From: Agrostemma githago
Taxonomy: Eukaryota > Streptophyta > Magnoliopsida > Caryophyllales > Caryophyllaceae
Direction of reading: 5' to 3'
Assembly (NCBI GenBank): GCA_958450325.1
Contig: OY288256.1
Location: 17,578,557 to 17,642,556, forward strand
Length of the DNA: 64,000 nucleotides
Under the pieces are notes generated by a model. The model worked only from the letters and a program-made list of their open reading frames with translations, did no database searches and was not told where the DNA came from. How positions within the stretch are numbered: the first letter of the stretch is position 1; each line of letters begins with the position of its first letter. Of this stretch, positions 1 through 11,430 are shown one piece after another. The position numbers were made by a program, and so were the translations under genes.

Positions 1-437
1 ATGATTAGTATGCTCTATTCATTAGAACATTAGTCGATATGATCAATACCCCCAATCTGTAAAGGTTCATAGAGAGAGGAGTAGATGTGGTAAAGAATGG
101 AAACGGTGATTATCAATTTTACATAATTCCATATGAGATGTACATATCTCAACTAGTTATCCATGTACAAATTTCACCATGTACAACAAATATTAACTTA
201 TGTGCATCAAAACGGACACTGCTTTAACCATCATAGGATATTAGAATTTGAAGTGTACATAAAGTAATTTTCAGTGTACATAGGGTATTATATGTTGTAC
301 ATAAAGAAATTAATCAAGTAATACAAATTCATTTCAGCTAGAGATTTGAGCTCACCTCTTACAAAAAAACTGTCACATTGGGCTTGTCATTATCTAAAGA
401 TTTGATACACATAATATTAATAACCCTAAAGAGACAG

Positions 438-473
<36 letters not shown>

Positions 474-1245
474 GTGCCGTATAAATTATGTGCAATAAAA
501 AAAATGTCTATATGTCTCAAAATATAATCAAGTAAATATAATCAATATAATCAAGTAATACAAAAAAGTTATGTGCAGTATAAATTATGTCGTATGTTAT
601 GTACAATAAAAAAGTTTCTGATTTAATATATATACTGCCTTAATATAAACAATCAAATGCAATAAAAATTGAATAGTCTTGTATATGCAACTGACGTCAG
701 TAGATGCAAAAATCATCTTTACTCTGAAATGACAAGTCGGTTGTGGTACTCGAGGATGAAAAACTCATCATTACTTTGCAGTCATCATTACTGTACTTCG
801 GAGTGGGTATACTCTATATGTACTTCAAGTATAGCATTTTATATGTACATATATCCTTTAAAAGAAACACTGCTTTCAAACATGTATCATGTACAACGCA
901 CATTTACTTATGTACACCAAAACACAGTATAACTTTATGTACAACACAGTATAACTTTATGTACATAGTATATTTACTGTTTTAATATACATAAATTACA
1001 TTAACATTAAAACAATTTTAAAACACGCCATTAATAGTAGTTTAAATATAGAATTGACAGTGCTATACCTTTGAATATGTGCAGTACAACTTATATACAA
1101 CAAATCGTAAGTTATGTAACACTACTTTGATTCAATATGTACTACAACTTAATAGAGTATACCATAATCAATACTTTGAAATGAAAAGTCGGCTGGGGTA
1201 GTTGAGTATGAAAAAGTCATGATTACTTTGCAGTCAGTATTACTT
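1..1245. repeat. AT-rich transposon flank with scattered gtaca-type monomers
   Basis: There is no convincing gene here. The stretch is AT-rich and contains scattered degenerate copies of the motif atgtacaacagata...atgtacatcaaaacag, for example near 180-230 and 885-965. The same motif forms the organised 67-bp minisatellite further right. A (TA)n microsatellite lies at about 441-472. Short open frames here are repeats read as protein. The stretch probably belongs to the same MULE domain as the transposase at 7574-21,827, but no terminal inverted repeat is visible, so the left end of that element is inferred to lie outside the window. Confidence 0.5.
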
Positions 1246-1249
1246 TAGA

Positions 1250-2090
1250 ATATTAAAAATAGTTTTTTATGGTTAAAATCATACTCTTACTCTATACTTA
1301 GACAGTGCTATACCTATTATGTACAGTAAAACATAAAAACATAGAAGACTAAACTCCCTTTGTGAGTATTTAATACCCCAACTCCATTTCAAATAAAATC
1401 TTTAGCAAATTTTTCCTTAGTACCTCCGATGAATTGGTGCAAATTATGTGTTCATTAACTTGCACTAATTCATCTAAGGTACTAAAGACAAATCAGCTAA
1501 AGAATTTATTTGCATGGTACTTGATGAATAATTATAATTATTTCTAATTAAATAATGCAAAGAGGAATGTATTGTGGTTGTGGGTGTGGTTGTGGGTGTG
1601 CTTTCGTCAATTTATACTGTAAATGGCAAAAAGTCAATAATTAGAAAAAAAAAGAAGGTATACATGGGGAAGGTATAACTGGTGTAGGTATATATGGAAG
1701 AATATAAATGCTGATGTATATACACGCGTCAAGAGCATCCTTTCCCAAAATGACAAACGTGTCCAAGTACAATTGTATCTCCACTGTATGTTTTTATATC
1801 GTCAATGTGAAAACTGTCATTAATTTGTACTGGGGAAGGTATGTCATTAAATGCTTCACTGTACATTGTATCTTACGGTGGTTGAATAGACATTGTTTTA
1901 ACTATGTACGGAGTATAAACTTTGAACATATGTGCAACAGATATTATGTTATGTACATCAAAACATACACTGTTATAACTATGCATAAATTGCGAACATG
2001 TGCAACAGATATCAACTTATGTACATCAAAACAGACACTATTTTAACTATGTAAAAATATCAATATGTACAACAGATATCTACTTATGTA
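1250..2090. repeat. Long direct repeat, copy 1
   Basis: About 460 bp from 1250 recurs nearly unchanged at 3307-3770, and the part from about 1560 to 2090 recurs at about 5480-5940. The copies share a GT-rich run (tgtggttgtgggtgtggttg), a 27-bp-arm hairpin (1416-1486) and the lead-in to the gtaca monomers. Copies 1 and 2 flank the F-box-like ORF. They look like segmental duplications inside a transposon. They are not LTRs: I see no TG/CA ends, primer site or polypurine tract. Confidence 0.7.
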
Positions 2091-2503
2091 CACCAAAACA
2101 AACACTATTTTAACTATGTATTGTAAAATTTAAATTTATATTCCAATTTACATCAGACACTTTACATCAAAAGACATACAGTATATTCCACTACGTCATG
2201 TATATATTCCACTACGTAATGTATATATTCATATTCCATCTAAAGACATCATAAAGTCTAGGTAGGGAAGGTATAACTAGGGTAGGTATGAGATGGGGCT
2301 GGTAAAGTAATGTATGTCCACGTGTAAAAAACCAAGCTGGGGTAGGCAATTAATACAGACTCGAAATTTATTTAATTAACTATTATAGTACTTTACATTC
2401 ATAGTCAGTAAATTCAAAGACTTATGCAGTACTCTATCTTTTACAGTACTTGTTTATACATCCTTCTATTTCACCTTTTTCTCTTCATCTCATTAATAAC
2501 ACC

Positions 2504-3091
2504 ATGAAAATATTGTGTAAGGCATGGGCGAAGGATAATGAAATTGAAGATAGAGTAACAACCATTAATAAGAGCAAGGAACAGAAAATTGATCATCTAT
2601 CTTTCATTTATAATCATCATCATGAAGTTGAAATACATGGAAGACGATTTTCATCAACAATTAAAGTAATGTGCAATGAAGATTTCATGGAAAAAATCTT
2701 TCAAAGGCTTCCCTCTGATTATGACAAAGTGAACATGGCTATTGTTTGCAAGAAGTGGTCCCAAATGTTTCTATTACGGTCCGATGCACCTAGATGGAAT
2801 ATAGATTATAATAGAAGATTGGGAACAACTCATATTAAAGGAATGACTACTGTTCGTAGAGATGGAATTGAAGTTTCCAAGAGATGTAGATGTTACTTGA
2901 CGAACAATATGCATGCTAGAAAATTATTGCACAACTTTCAACTTGGATCTGAAGAAAATGAACATTTGAAGATTATTGAATCTACGGAAGAGGAAGATTA
3001 CAGATCACATTTTTCATTAAGAGATTATTTAAAAGGATGTAGATTAAGTAAAATGCTCTATAGCCAAGAAGAAATTTTCATGATTGAATGA
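2504..3091 (+). CDS. F-box-like protein, 195 aa, carried in a repeat region
   Basis: This is an open frame of 195 codons from the ATG at 2504. An in-frame ATG at 2450 exists, but its extra 18 residues look like read-through of upstream sequence. Residues about 57-98 resemble an F-box: an acidic residue, then FMEKIFQRLP, then a hydrophobic segment ending VCKKWSQMF. That would bind SKP1 in an SCF ubiquitin ligase. The rest is basic and lysine-rich, and I recognise no C-terminal LRR or Kelch repeats, so it is short for the family. It lies between two copies of a long direct repeat, inside what looks like MULE flanking DNA and convergent with the transposase. It may be a captured or degenerate fragment. 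The F-box call rests on motif shape only. Confidence 0.45.
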   Translation: MKILCKAWAKDNEIEDRVTTINKSKEQKIDHLSFIYNHHHEVEIHGRRFSSTIKVMCNEDFMEKIFQRLPSDYDKVNMAIVCKKWSQMFLLRSDAPRWNIDYNRRLGTTHIKGMTTVRRDGIEVSKRCRCYLTNNMHARKLLHNFQLGSEENEHLKIIESTEEEDYRSHFSLRDYLKGCRLSKMLYSQEEIFMIE

Positions 3092-3306
3092 CTTATTCTA
3101 TGGAGTGATTAATTAGCCAACCATTTGTATGTTTTGGGATTTTCATTCATACTGTTTTAGGAATGTCTACTTATGGTTGTGGTAGGAACTCCCATTTATT
3201 CAGAAAGTAACTTATGTACACCCGTTTATCAACTTATGTACATCCTAAGAGTAACTTGTGTGAACTTATAATCGTTTTTTATGTACACCCGTTTATTCAC
3301 AATTTG

Positions 3307-3960
3307 TATATTAAAAATAGTTTTTTATGGTTAAAATAATACTCTTACTTTATACTTTGACAGTGCTATACCTATTATGTACAGTAAAACAACAAAACAT
3401 AGAAGACTAAACTCCGTTTGTAAGTATTTAATACCCCAACTCCATTTCAAATAAAATCGTTAGCAAATTTTTCCTTAGTACCTCCGATGAATTGGTGCAA
3501 ATTATGTGTTCATTAACTTGCACTAATTCATCTAAGGTACTAAAGACAAATCAACTAAAGAATTTATTTGCATGGTACTTGATGAATAATTATAATTATT
3601 TCTAATTAAATAATGCAAAAAGTAATGGATTGTGGTTGTGGGTGTGGGTGTGGGTGTGGTTGTGGGTGTGCTTTCGTCAATTTATACTGTAAATGGGAAA
3701 AAGTCATTAATTAGAGAAAAAAGAAGGTATACATGGGGAAGGTATATATGGAAGAATATTAAGTGTTTTCATCAAAAGTGTCTTTTCCCAAATACAATTG
3801 TATTTAAAAATTGTATCAAACGGGATGAAATTATATCAAAAGCATCCTTTCCCAAAATGACAAACGTGTCCAAGTACAATTGTATCTGCACTGTACAATG
3901 TATCTGCACTGTACAATGTATCTTACAATGGTTGAATCATTTTGAATTACATTAATAATA
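3307..3960. repeat. Long direct repeat, copy 2
   Basis: Second copy of the repeat at 1250, with the same hairpin (about 3476-3546) and an expanded GT-rich run at about 3630-3670. The segment aatgtatctgcactgtac is locally duplicated near 3890-3920. It carries no gene of its own. Together with copy 1 it encloses the F-box-like ORF. Confidence 0.7.
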
Positions 3961-5480
3961 ATTACTGATTTATATATCAAATTAATTTCAAATTAAGAAG
4001 ATACTTATAGTGGACATTTTACTAGCGTCAAATGATAAGTTATATACACTATATTATTAATTATGTATATCATTTTACTAGTGTCAAATGATAACTTATA
4101 TACACTATATTATGATAGGTCACTAGGTGATGTACATATTTAAATAGTAGCTGTACATAGTAAAACCGAGGAAATCATTGTATATATTTCTATATTAGTT
4201 ATAAATAACCCATCTACATACAGTGATTGAATCAAATTTAACACATTTTTAGCTTTACTGTACATACAGTGATTGAATCAAATTTTCTGCTGAATTGCGT
4301 TAATAATTCTTGATGTACATATTTTTAGTACATAATGTATATATGTAAATATTACATGTTTATATGTAAATATAACCTATATCTTACAGTTATTAAATCA
4401 TATTTCTTGCTGAATTACGTTAATAACTGTTGATGAACAAATTTGCACTACATATTTTATTATATTATTTAAATATCACATTTACATAATCTATATAAGG
4501 ACATCGTTATACATAATTCCATATTAGATGTACATATCTCAACTAGTTATACATATTCGAGTGGCCATATTTTACTAGTGTCAAATCATAAATTATATAG
4601 AGTATACACTATATAATTACTTCGTATGTATTGTCATATTTTTAATTAAAAAACAAAAGGTACAGTATATAGGTCACTAGGTGATACATATTAAAGTGGT
4701 TCATTGTACATATTTCTATATTACTTGCACATAACACTTTTCAGCACCTAAAAGAAAACGAAAGATTACAAGTACAACTAAACTAATGTAATATGTCTGT
4801 AACGGTATCACATAACCCTTCCCAAATGTTCCAGAGAGTTTAGCTTCCTCCTTTATCCTCTTTGTCATTGTCTCTTGCGTCCAATACAACATAGTTGGGA
4901 ACGCACGAACGGGATCACTGTTTCTATACTTCATCCTTTGAAGATCGATGAAAATAAAAATCACTATGGGACACATTGACGTGGTTCTCGCTGAATATGA
5001 TGACAAATCTGATGAGTATTGTCAATTGGTTAAGACATTTAGGGATCAGTTTAAGGGTAGTAAGATGTCAAACCCAATTCTCCAACACATCTTGAAGTTG
5101 TACCCTTGATGAAACCGAAGAATGTCGTCTCTAGTTTCGACACGTTATTCCCTCACGGCTTTGTACCATTCAAGGGACTATAACGGTATCACATAACCCT
5201 GTGTTGATAACAGATCAACACAGGACTTGAACTTGCACCAATTCATCTGAGGTACTAAAGACGAATCAACTAAAGATTTTTTTTGAAATAGTGCGTGATG
5301 AAATAACTCCATGAACATCTTCAATTCTCATTATTAATTAAATTTAATAATAAATAGTACTTTTTAACGCTTATGATAATATTTTTATAGTAGTTGCAGA
5401 TGATAATATTTGAATTATAAAATATTGTAGAATATAATATTTATAAATTAGATGATAATATTTTGATAGTTGTAGGGTTG
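3961..5480. other. AT-rich region with a possible coding remnant
   Basis: Mostly AT-rich, with repeated segments such as acttatatacactatatta near 4030 and 4095. The block aacggtatcacataaccct occurs twice (about 4800 and 5180). Around 4970-5110 the plus strand holds a short open stretch that includes EYDDKSDEYCQLVKTF and ends in a stop at about 5109. It looks like the tail of a decayed coding region, perhaps a transposon accessory ORF, but I cannot assign a family. A partial third copy of the hairpin arm lies at about 5230-5260. Confidence 0.35.
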
Positions 5481-5759
5481 TAGTAGGGGACGGAAGGATT
5501 ATGGATGTGTTTGCGTGTTTGAGGATGTGTTTTTATACTGTGAATATGAAAACTGTCATTAATTTGAAATGCTCCACGCGTTATACTGTAATTAATTTGT
5601 ACTGGGAAAGGTACTTTTTGGGGAAGGTATTTTTTGGGGAAGGTATGTCATTAAATGTTCCACGCGTTAAAAGCATCATTTCCCATAATAACAAAGTTGT
5701 CCATGTACATTGTATACTGCATCTTCACTGTACATTGTATCTTACAGTAGTTGGATAGA
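5481..5759. repeat. Long direct repeat, copy 3 (partial)
   Basis: Corresponds to about 1560-1890 of copy 1, including the segments tttttatactgtgaatatga and ttcactgtacattgtatctt-like sequence. It runs straight into the minisatellite array that follows. A short internal duplication (tactttttggggaaggta, tattttttggggaaggta) is visible near 5613-5645. Confidence 0.6.
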
Positions 5760-7330
5760 CATTGTTTTAACTATGTACGGAGTATAAACTTTGAACATAT
5801 GTGCAACAGATATAATGTTACGTACATCAAAACATATACTTTTATAACTATGCATAAATTGTGAACATGTGCAACAGATATCAACTTATGTACATCAATT
5901 CAGACACTGTTTTAACTATGTAAAAATATCGATATGTACAACAGATATCTACTTATGTACATCAAAATAGACACTACTTTAAATATGTAAAAATATCAAC
6001 ATGTACAACAGATATCAAGTTATGTACATCAAAACAGACGGTGCTTTAACTATTTACAGATTTTGAACATGTGCAACAGATATCAAGTTATATACATCAA
6101 AACAGACGGTGCTTTGACAATGTACAAATTGTGAACATGTGCAACAGATATCAACTTATGTACATCAATTCAGACACTGTTTTAACTATGTAAAAATATC
6201 GATATGTACAACAGATATCTACTTATGTACATCAAAACAGACACTACTTTAAATATGTAAAAATATCAACATGTACAACAGATATCAAGTTATGTACATC
6301 AAAATAGACGGTGCTTTAACTATTTACAGATTTTGAACATGTGCAACAGATATCAAGTTATATACATCAAAACAGACGGTGCTTTGACAATGTACAAATT
6401 GTGAACATGTGCAACAGATATCAACTTATGTACATCAATTCAGACACTGTTTTAACTACGTAAAAATATCGATATGTACAACAGATATCTACTTATGTAC
6501 ATCAAAACAGACACTACTTTAAATATGTAAAAATATCAACATGTACAACAGATATCAAGTTATGTACATCAAAACAGAAGGTGCTTTAACTATTTACAGA
6601 TTTTAAACATGTGCAACAGATATCAAGTTATATACATCAAAACAGACGGTGTTTTGACAATGTACAAATTGTGAACATGTGCAACAGATATCAACTTATA
6701 TACATCAATTCAGACACTATTTTAACTATGTAAAAATATCGATATGTACAACAGATATCTACTTATGTACATCAAAACATACACTACTTTAAATATGTAA
6801 AAATATCAACATGTACAACAGATATCAAGTTATGTACATCAAAACAGACGGTGCTTTAACTATTTACAGATTTTGAACATGTGCAACAGATATCAAGTTA
6901 TATACATCAAAACAGACGGTGCTTTGACAATGTACAAATTGTGAACATGTGCAACAGATATCAACTTATGTACATCAATTCAGACACTGTTTTAACTATG
7001 TAAAAATATCGATATGTACAACAGATATCTACTTATGTACATCAAAATAGACACTACTTTAAATATGTAAAAATATCAACATGTACAACATATGTTAACT
7101 TATGTACATTAATTTAGACTCTGTTTAAACTATGTAAAAATATCAATATGTACATTAAATGTTTACATCAAAACAGGCATTGCTTTGACAATGTACAAAT
7201 TGTGAACATGTGCAACAGATATCAACTTATGTACATCAAAACAGACTCTGTTTAAATTATGTAAGAATATCAATATGTACATCAAATGTTAACGTATGTA
7301 CATCAAAACAGACACTTGTTTAACTATGTA
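5760..7330. repeat. 67-bp minisatellite with 270-bp higher-order repeat
   Basis: The basic unit is about 67 bp, with a core like acatgtgcaacagatatcaa followed by cttatgtacatcaaaacag. Four distinct monomers form a higher-order unit. The same monomer begins at 5863, 6133, 6403, 6673 and 6943, exactly 270 bp apart, and again near 7204 after a degenerate, shortened last unit. Individual monomers diverge within a unit, while corresponding monomers of successive units are nearly identical. This is the signature of homogenisation by unequal exchange of the 270-bp block. The array lies just downstream of the 3' end of the FAR1/MULE transposase. A relative of the same 67-bp family lies in an intron of that gene. 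Confidence 0.9.
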
Positions 7331-7573
7331 AAATGTCTACATAAGTATGTACGAAATTCACACATATACAATATATGGTAAAATATGTATGTCAAAAGAA
7401 GAAATAAGTAAAATTGCTGCATATAAAATCAAATAGAGATGTTCATATATCCCTGGACAATTGAAAATCAAGTGTACTTGATAAAAGTATAATGTACTTT
7501 ATGTATTCATGGACAATTTATTGAATTTAAAATATATATTAAAATTAAGTAAAAATAAGAGAATGTATGATGA
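7331..7573. other. Spacer between minisatellite and transposase 3' end
   Basis: AT-rich sequence with no ORF. It is probably the 3'-untranslated flank of the minus-strand transposase that ends at 7574. Confidence 0.5.
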
Positions 7574-7682
7574 TTAAACTTTGCCAGGACAATTCCTTGA
7601 ATCATGGTATCCCATCTCTCCACAAGCATTGCACTTTAGAGGAGGCTTCTTATGTTGTTTCGTGGCTTTTTCTTTAGACGAA
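7574..7682 (-). pseudogene. C-terminal end of FAR1/MULE transposase, separated by an LTR insertion
   Basis: Read on the minus strand, this is the missing last part of the pseudogene at 18,514-21,827. It encodes a CX2CX4HX4C zinc knuckle (CNACGEMGYHDSRNC), as seen at the C terminus of many FAR1-type transposases, followed by PGKV and a TAA stop at 7574-7576. When the retrotransposon at 7683-18,513 and one copy of the ACGAA duplication are left out, the reading frame continues without a break from exon 4. This confirms that the two parts were once one gene. Confidence 0.85.
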
Positions 7683-9298
7683 TGATAAGTGTAGTTTGTA
7701 GTGCCTATTTCGTAGTGTTTTGGTCCCATTTTCCTTGTGGAATCGCTCCTTGGGAGCGATTTATGGGTTACTTATGCTTCCTTTAGCTCGTTTCAGGTTC
7801 CCGAGACCATTCGTGAAGAGTTGGAGCGATTCCAACTCAATACATACACTTTTTGGAGCCAACGAAGTGAAGGAACGATCACTCGATGCCTTGGATTCGA
7901 CCCCGAGACCTTGGGACCCAATCCCGAGCCTCCGAGACCCGATCCGAGTCTCGAGAATCGATGAGAAACCCATGAGAGGCAAGGAGGGACCAAAAGGAGC
8001 TTAAAGGAGGCCTACAAGGCTCACCCCGTTCAGGATGGCCTCAACCGGTCCCGGTTGAGGTGCACAAAAGGAACTGCTACTGTCTTGGGTCCATCCCGAC
8101 CGGGATGAGCTCATCCCGATCGGAACCACGTCATCCGACCGGGATGACCCACTGGCAGCCCGCATTTGATTCTTTTCTTCTCCTTCACTCTTGTAACCCT
8201 ATATATACCCTTCCTCTTGTATTCTTAAGGAGGTTAGACACTTCCCATTAAACCCTAGACTACTTTAGGTTAGATTAGCTTAGATTAGAGTAGATTAGTC
8301 GGTAATTAGTCGGTAATCTTAGTTTAGTACTTGTATTAAGGGAATTCTTCAAGATCCATCCAAGATTGACAACCTTGGTTGATTGTTTTGGGTTTTTTCT
8401 CATTAATGCAAGTTTTCATTCTTCCTTTCATCTTGTTAGTAGGTATAATCTTCTTTTCCCTTCTATTAATCTTGTTTATTCATCCAAGTTTTAATCTTTG
8501 TTCATTGTTATGTTTATTACTCATTGTTTTCACTAGTTTCTTTATGTATGTTTTGTTGTTTGAGTTGATTCATCTTGTTCTTGTTAGTTTTTCCTTTAGA
8601 TATGTTTGAGTAGATTCTTGCTAGGGTTAGTAGGGTGATTTGGGTGTTTAATGGGTGATTAAGGGTTTGTTGGAATTGTTGGTGGAAGTTTTGGGTTTCC
8701 TCTTGGTTAGATGCATGGTACATGTTTGTTGAAATGCTTGAATGACATGTAGTTGCAAATGCTTGTTTTTCTTGCCCTTTTCTCTTGTGGGTGTCGGTTT
8801 GCTTGTGGGTTTGGTTCCCTCACTACGTAGCGAGAGCCCGGTGAGGACGACCCCTAGGTCGGTCTACGTAGCGAGAGCCCGGATGTGACCTAGGCTACGA
8901 TAGCACGCTAGGAACCCCGTTTGTCATGTGTGTCGCCAAGGTGGGTTCTATCAAGAACCTCTAGGTCGGTCTACGTAGCGAGAGCCCGGACTACACCTAG
9001 ATTACGCGACTACCCCTTCACTTTAGCTCTTCCTTGACCATTCCATTACCCCTTGAACCCGACCTAATCCTAGCCCTTTTCTTATTTGTTTTCTCCGTCA
9101 CCTTAGTCTTAGCCTTCTCCCCTCCTTATCATTCTAGTTAGCTTAGTTCGTTGACCGAGTCTCGTATTTAGGTGACCTTAGTCTAGACGCCTCATTACCG
9201 TCTCCGTGGATTCGACCCGACTTGCCCTATCTACCCAGTTAGGAATAGCCGGTTATATTATTTGATCGGTGGGGATCCACGGCAAATCCCTACCATCA
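7683..9298 (+). repeat. 5' LTR of copy 1 (1616 bp)
   Basis: Starts TGATAAGTG and ends CCATCA. It contains a TATA box (ctatatataccc, about 8199-8210), a perfect inverted repeat cctcaaccgg-tc-ccggttgagg (about 8039-8060), several CCCGACCGGG-type palindromes (about 8090-8150) and three copies of ctacgtagcgagagcccgg (about 8824-9000). Confidence 0.93.
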
Positions 9299-9301
9299 AT
9301 T

Positions 9302-9319
9302 TGGCGCCGTTGCCGGGGA
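9302..9319 (+). promoter_or_regulatory. Primer-binding site
   Basis: TGGCGCCGTTGCCGGGGA lies 3 nt after the LTR end. This kind of tRNA-complementary site is typical of plant Ty3/gypsy elements of the Athila/Tat group. Confidence 0.85.
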
Positions 9320-9596
9320 CGGTGCTAGTTTAGACTTTGTTTTCCTAGTTACTTGACTTTGTCTTTTGTTTTTGTGTTTTTGTTTTTTCTTTTTGTTCCT
9401 TTGCTTCTTGTGTGTGAGCTTTATTTCTCTCTTGTCTAGTGCCCAAAAAGCACTAGACTTCTCACGTTTGCTCTTAGTCTACAGTTTGTGCTTAGAGGTG
9501 GTGACCATCTTCTTCTTGCAACTTAGAGCCGCTTTAACGGACGGTTGCTAGATTGAGAAGTCCTCAACCGGGTACGAGTCGAGATTTCGAGCAAGT

Positions 9597-10902
9597 ATGA
9601 GGTTTGATCTAAACTCCCCACACTCGGGAGCCGATATGAGCTACTCATCTCCCTCTATGAACCAAGGGTATGACATGACGTCCCCCTACCATAATCAAGC
9701 TTCTTGGGGTAATCAAGACATTAGTGGGTATGAACTTCATGGATATGGAAACGGCTACCAACAAGTAAACGCTTATCAATCATATGACCATGGTGGCTAT
9801 TACTCGAGCAATCATTGTGAATCCACCATGTTTCATCAACCTTATGGAAGCCAATATTCCCAAAACCCACAACATTACCCTCCACCCCAACCAAAATATG
9901 AACCCCATAACCACAATACTACCAATCACCTCAACCTCACTATCAACAATATGATGCCCCCCCCCCCCCCCAGGGCATCATCAAGATTTTCAAGGAGCGT
10001 TACAAGACTCCAATGACCACCAATTGTCAAACTTGGAGTTGTATCAATCAATTCTTCAATTGCAAAGGAGCAACCAAGAAACGGCCATTCAAATGCTAAA
10101 AGATCAAGATGAATTCATGGCCCAATATTAAAAGGGAAAACGAGGCGAGTGATGCTCGATTAAATGCATTATCGGTTCAAACCGTAATGTTTTTATCCCG
10201 AACGTCACAATTAGATGAAGGGTGCCCACTTGAGAAAAGGGAGCAACCTAATCACGAAGCAGCCGATGTAGTTCCCTTTGGAAGAGAAATTGCTTTGAAG
10301 AACCTCAGTCGTCTACCCAAAAAGAGACGAATGAGGATATGACCCTTGGTGAAGGCAACATTGGTGAAGAATTGGAGAAGGATAGTGGGTTGGATGATTT
10401 GGTGGAGTTTGTGAAGTTGTTGGGTGAAATTGATGAGCCCAAGTTGCCCATGTCCGAGAATGTGGATAAACATCAAGAGTCCCTTGCTAGTACACCGAGC
10501 AATGGTTTGGAAGAGATTGAAACCGCCGGTAGAAGTTTCAATCCTCTCCTCCAAGATGATGTGGGGACAAGTGATGAAGATGGGGAACCACAACTTGAGG
10601 AAAGTGTGGGGGTGTGCAACAAGGAAATGGGGCCAAAGCCGTTTTTTGTGCCTCATGATGAAGACTTGAAGCTTGCTTGTGATTGGAGACAGTGCCTAGG
10701 GAGGAAGAGGTCGGTAAAGCTCGTAGGATGGATAGACCCCGGAGACAACATGAAAGATGATGTCGGGTCTTTTGGTGACTACTTCTTGCCTCCACCTTGG
10801 AGGCCGTGGAGGATGGCTTGGCTCGAGCACTCTTTGGGCCGTCTCTATGATGTCGGTAGTGCGTTCGACTTGCTCCTCCATGCCCTTGAAGGCTATGGTT
10901 GA
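9597..10902 (+). pseudogene. Degraded gag-like frame of copy 1
   Basis: An ATG at 9597 opens a frame rich in Tyr, Gln, Ser, Asn and Pro, like the linker of plant gypsy gag proteins. The frame is broken around 9900-9975, at a run of 14 C. Beyond it, another frame reads a glutamine-rich helix (NLELYQSILQLQRSNQET) up to about 10,130. A third frame, 10,339-10,902, encodes an acidic segment and a C-terminal part with PPPWRPWRMAWLEHSLGR. There is no zinc knuckle and no pol domain downstream. I infer a non-functional or non-autonomous gag remnant of Athila-like type. No known domain could be confirmed by eye. Confidence 0.5.
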
Positions 10903-11224
10903 AGAATGAGAGTCCACCATCCTCGGTTTGACGGAGTTCCTTAAGAACCGTCATGTTGTACATTCCCCTACTTCTCTTCTCTTTAGTTTTGTGTTTGTAA
11001 TTGTGTTTATTGTAATTTTGTTTCTAGGACTCTTTGTTTTGTGATACTCTTGTTATTTGGATTGTTGATGAGCGTTGTGAGTGAGAGAATTTCATGTTGT
11101 ATTTGAGTTTATTGTGATAGGTGAAGTGAAGATGATTCCTAGAGAGGAATGGTTATCGATAGAGCATGGATTGTGAGCAAGGGAACGGGTTTTTGAAGCT
11201 TTGAATAGCTTTTGGGGCTTTGGA

Positions 11225-11430
11225 GGCCACAAAGAGAGCATCCCGACCGGGAAGGAGGCATCTCGACCGGGAAGGGTGAGGCATCCCGACCGGGAAGAAG
11301 CCGTCCCTATCGAGATGAGGGTGCATATTATCGAGCTTCCTGGAGTGCCGTCCCGACCGGGAAGGGAGAGTCCCGACCGGGACGGGTGTGTCATCCCGAC
11401 CGGGACCATCCATCCCGACCGGGATGATCC
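11225..11430. repeat. Cluster of CCCGACCGGG-type palindromes, internal region of copy 1
   Basis: At least eight copies of tcccgaccggga or near relatives (tcccgatcggga-like) occur in about 200 bp, separated by variable spacers of roughly 8-35 bp. Each is a near-perfect 10-12-bp palindrome. The same motif occurs in the LTRs of this family (about 8040-8150, 17,226-17,365, 57,710-57,860) and in the matching internal region of copy 2 (60,643-60,810). Confidence 0.8.

Noticed and set aside
1250..3960. Direct repeats as LTRs of an element holding the F-box-like ORF
   Set aside because: The repeats have no TG/CA ends, primer site, polypurine tract or target duplication, and a partial third copy lies at 5480.
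4716..5006. 96-residue minus-strand ORF
   Set aside because: No recognisable domain. The opposite strand shows better coding-like sequence at 4970-5110, so it is probably a shadow.
5760..7330. Regularly spaced repeats resembling a CRISPR array
   Set aside because: Units are head-to-tail and the 'spacers' are themselves repeated every 270 bp. No cas genes are present and the genome is eukaryotic.
7720..8004. Several overlapping ORFs in the LTR, repeated at 16,913-17,187 and in reverse near 57,700-58,120
   Set aside because: They are LTR sequence read in different frames. The frames are not kept between LTR copies and show no domain.
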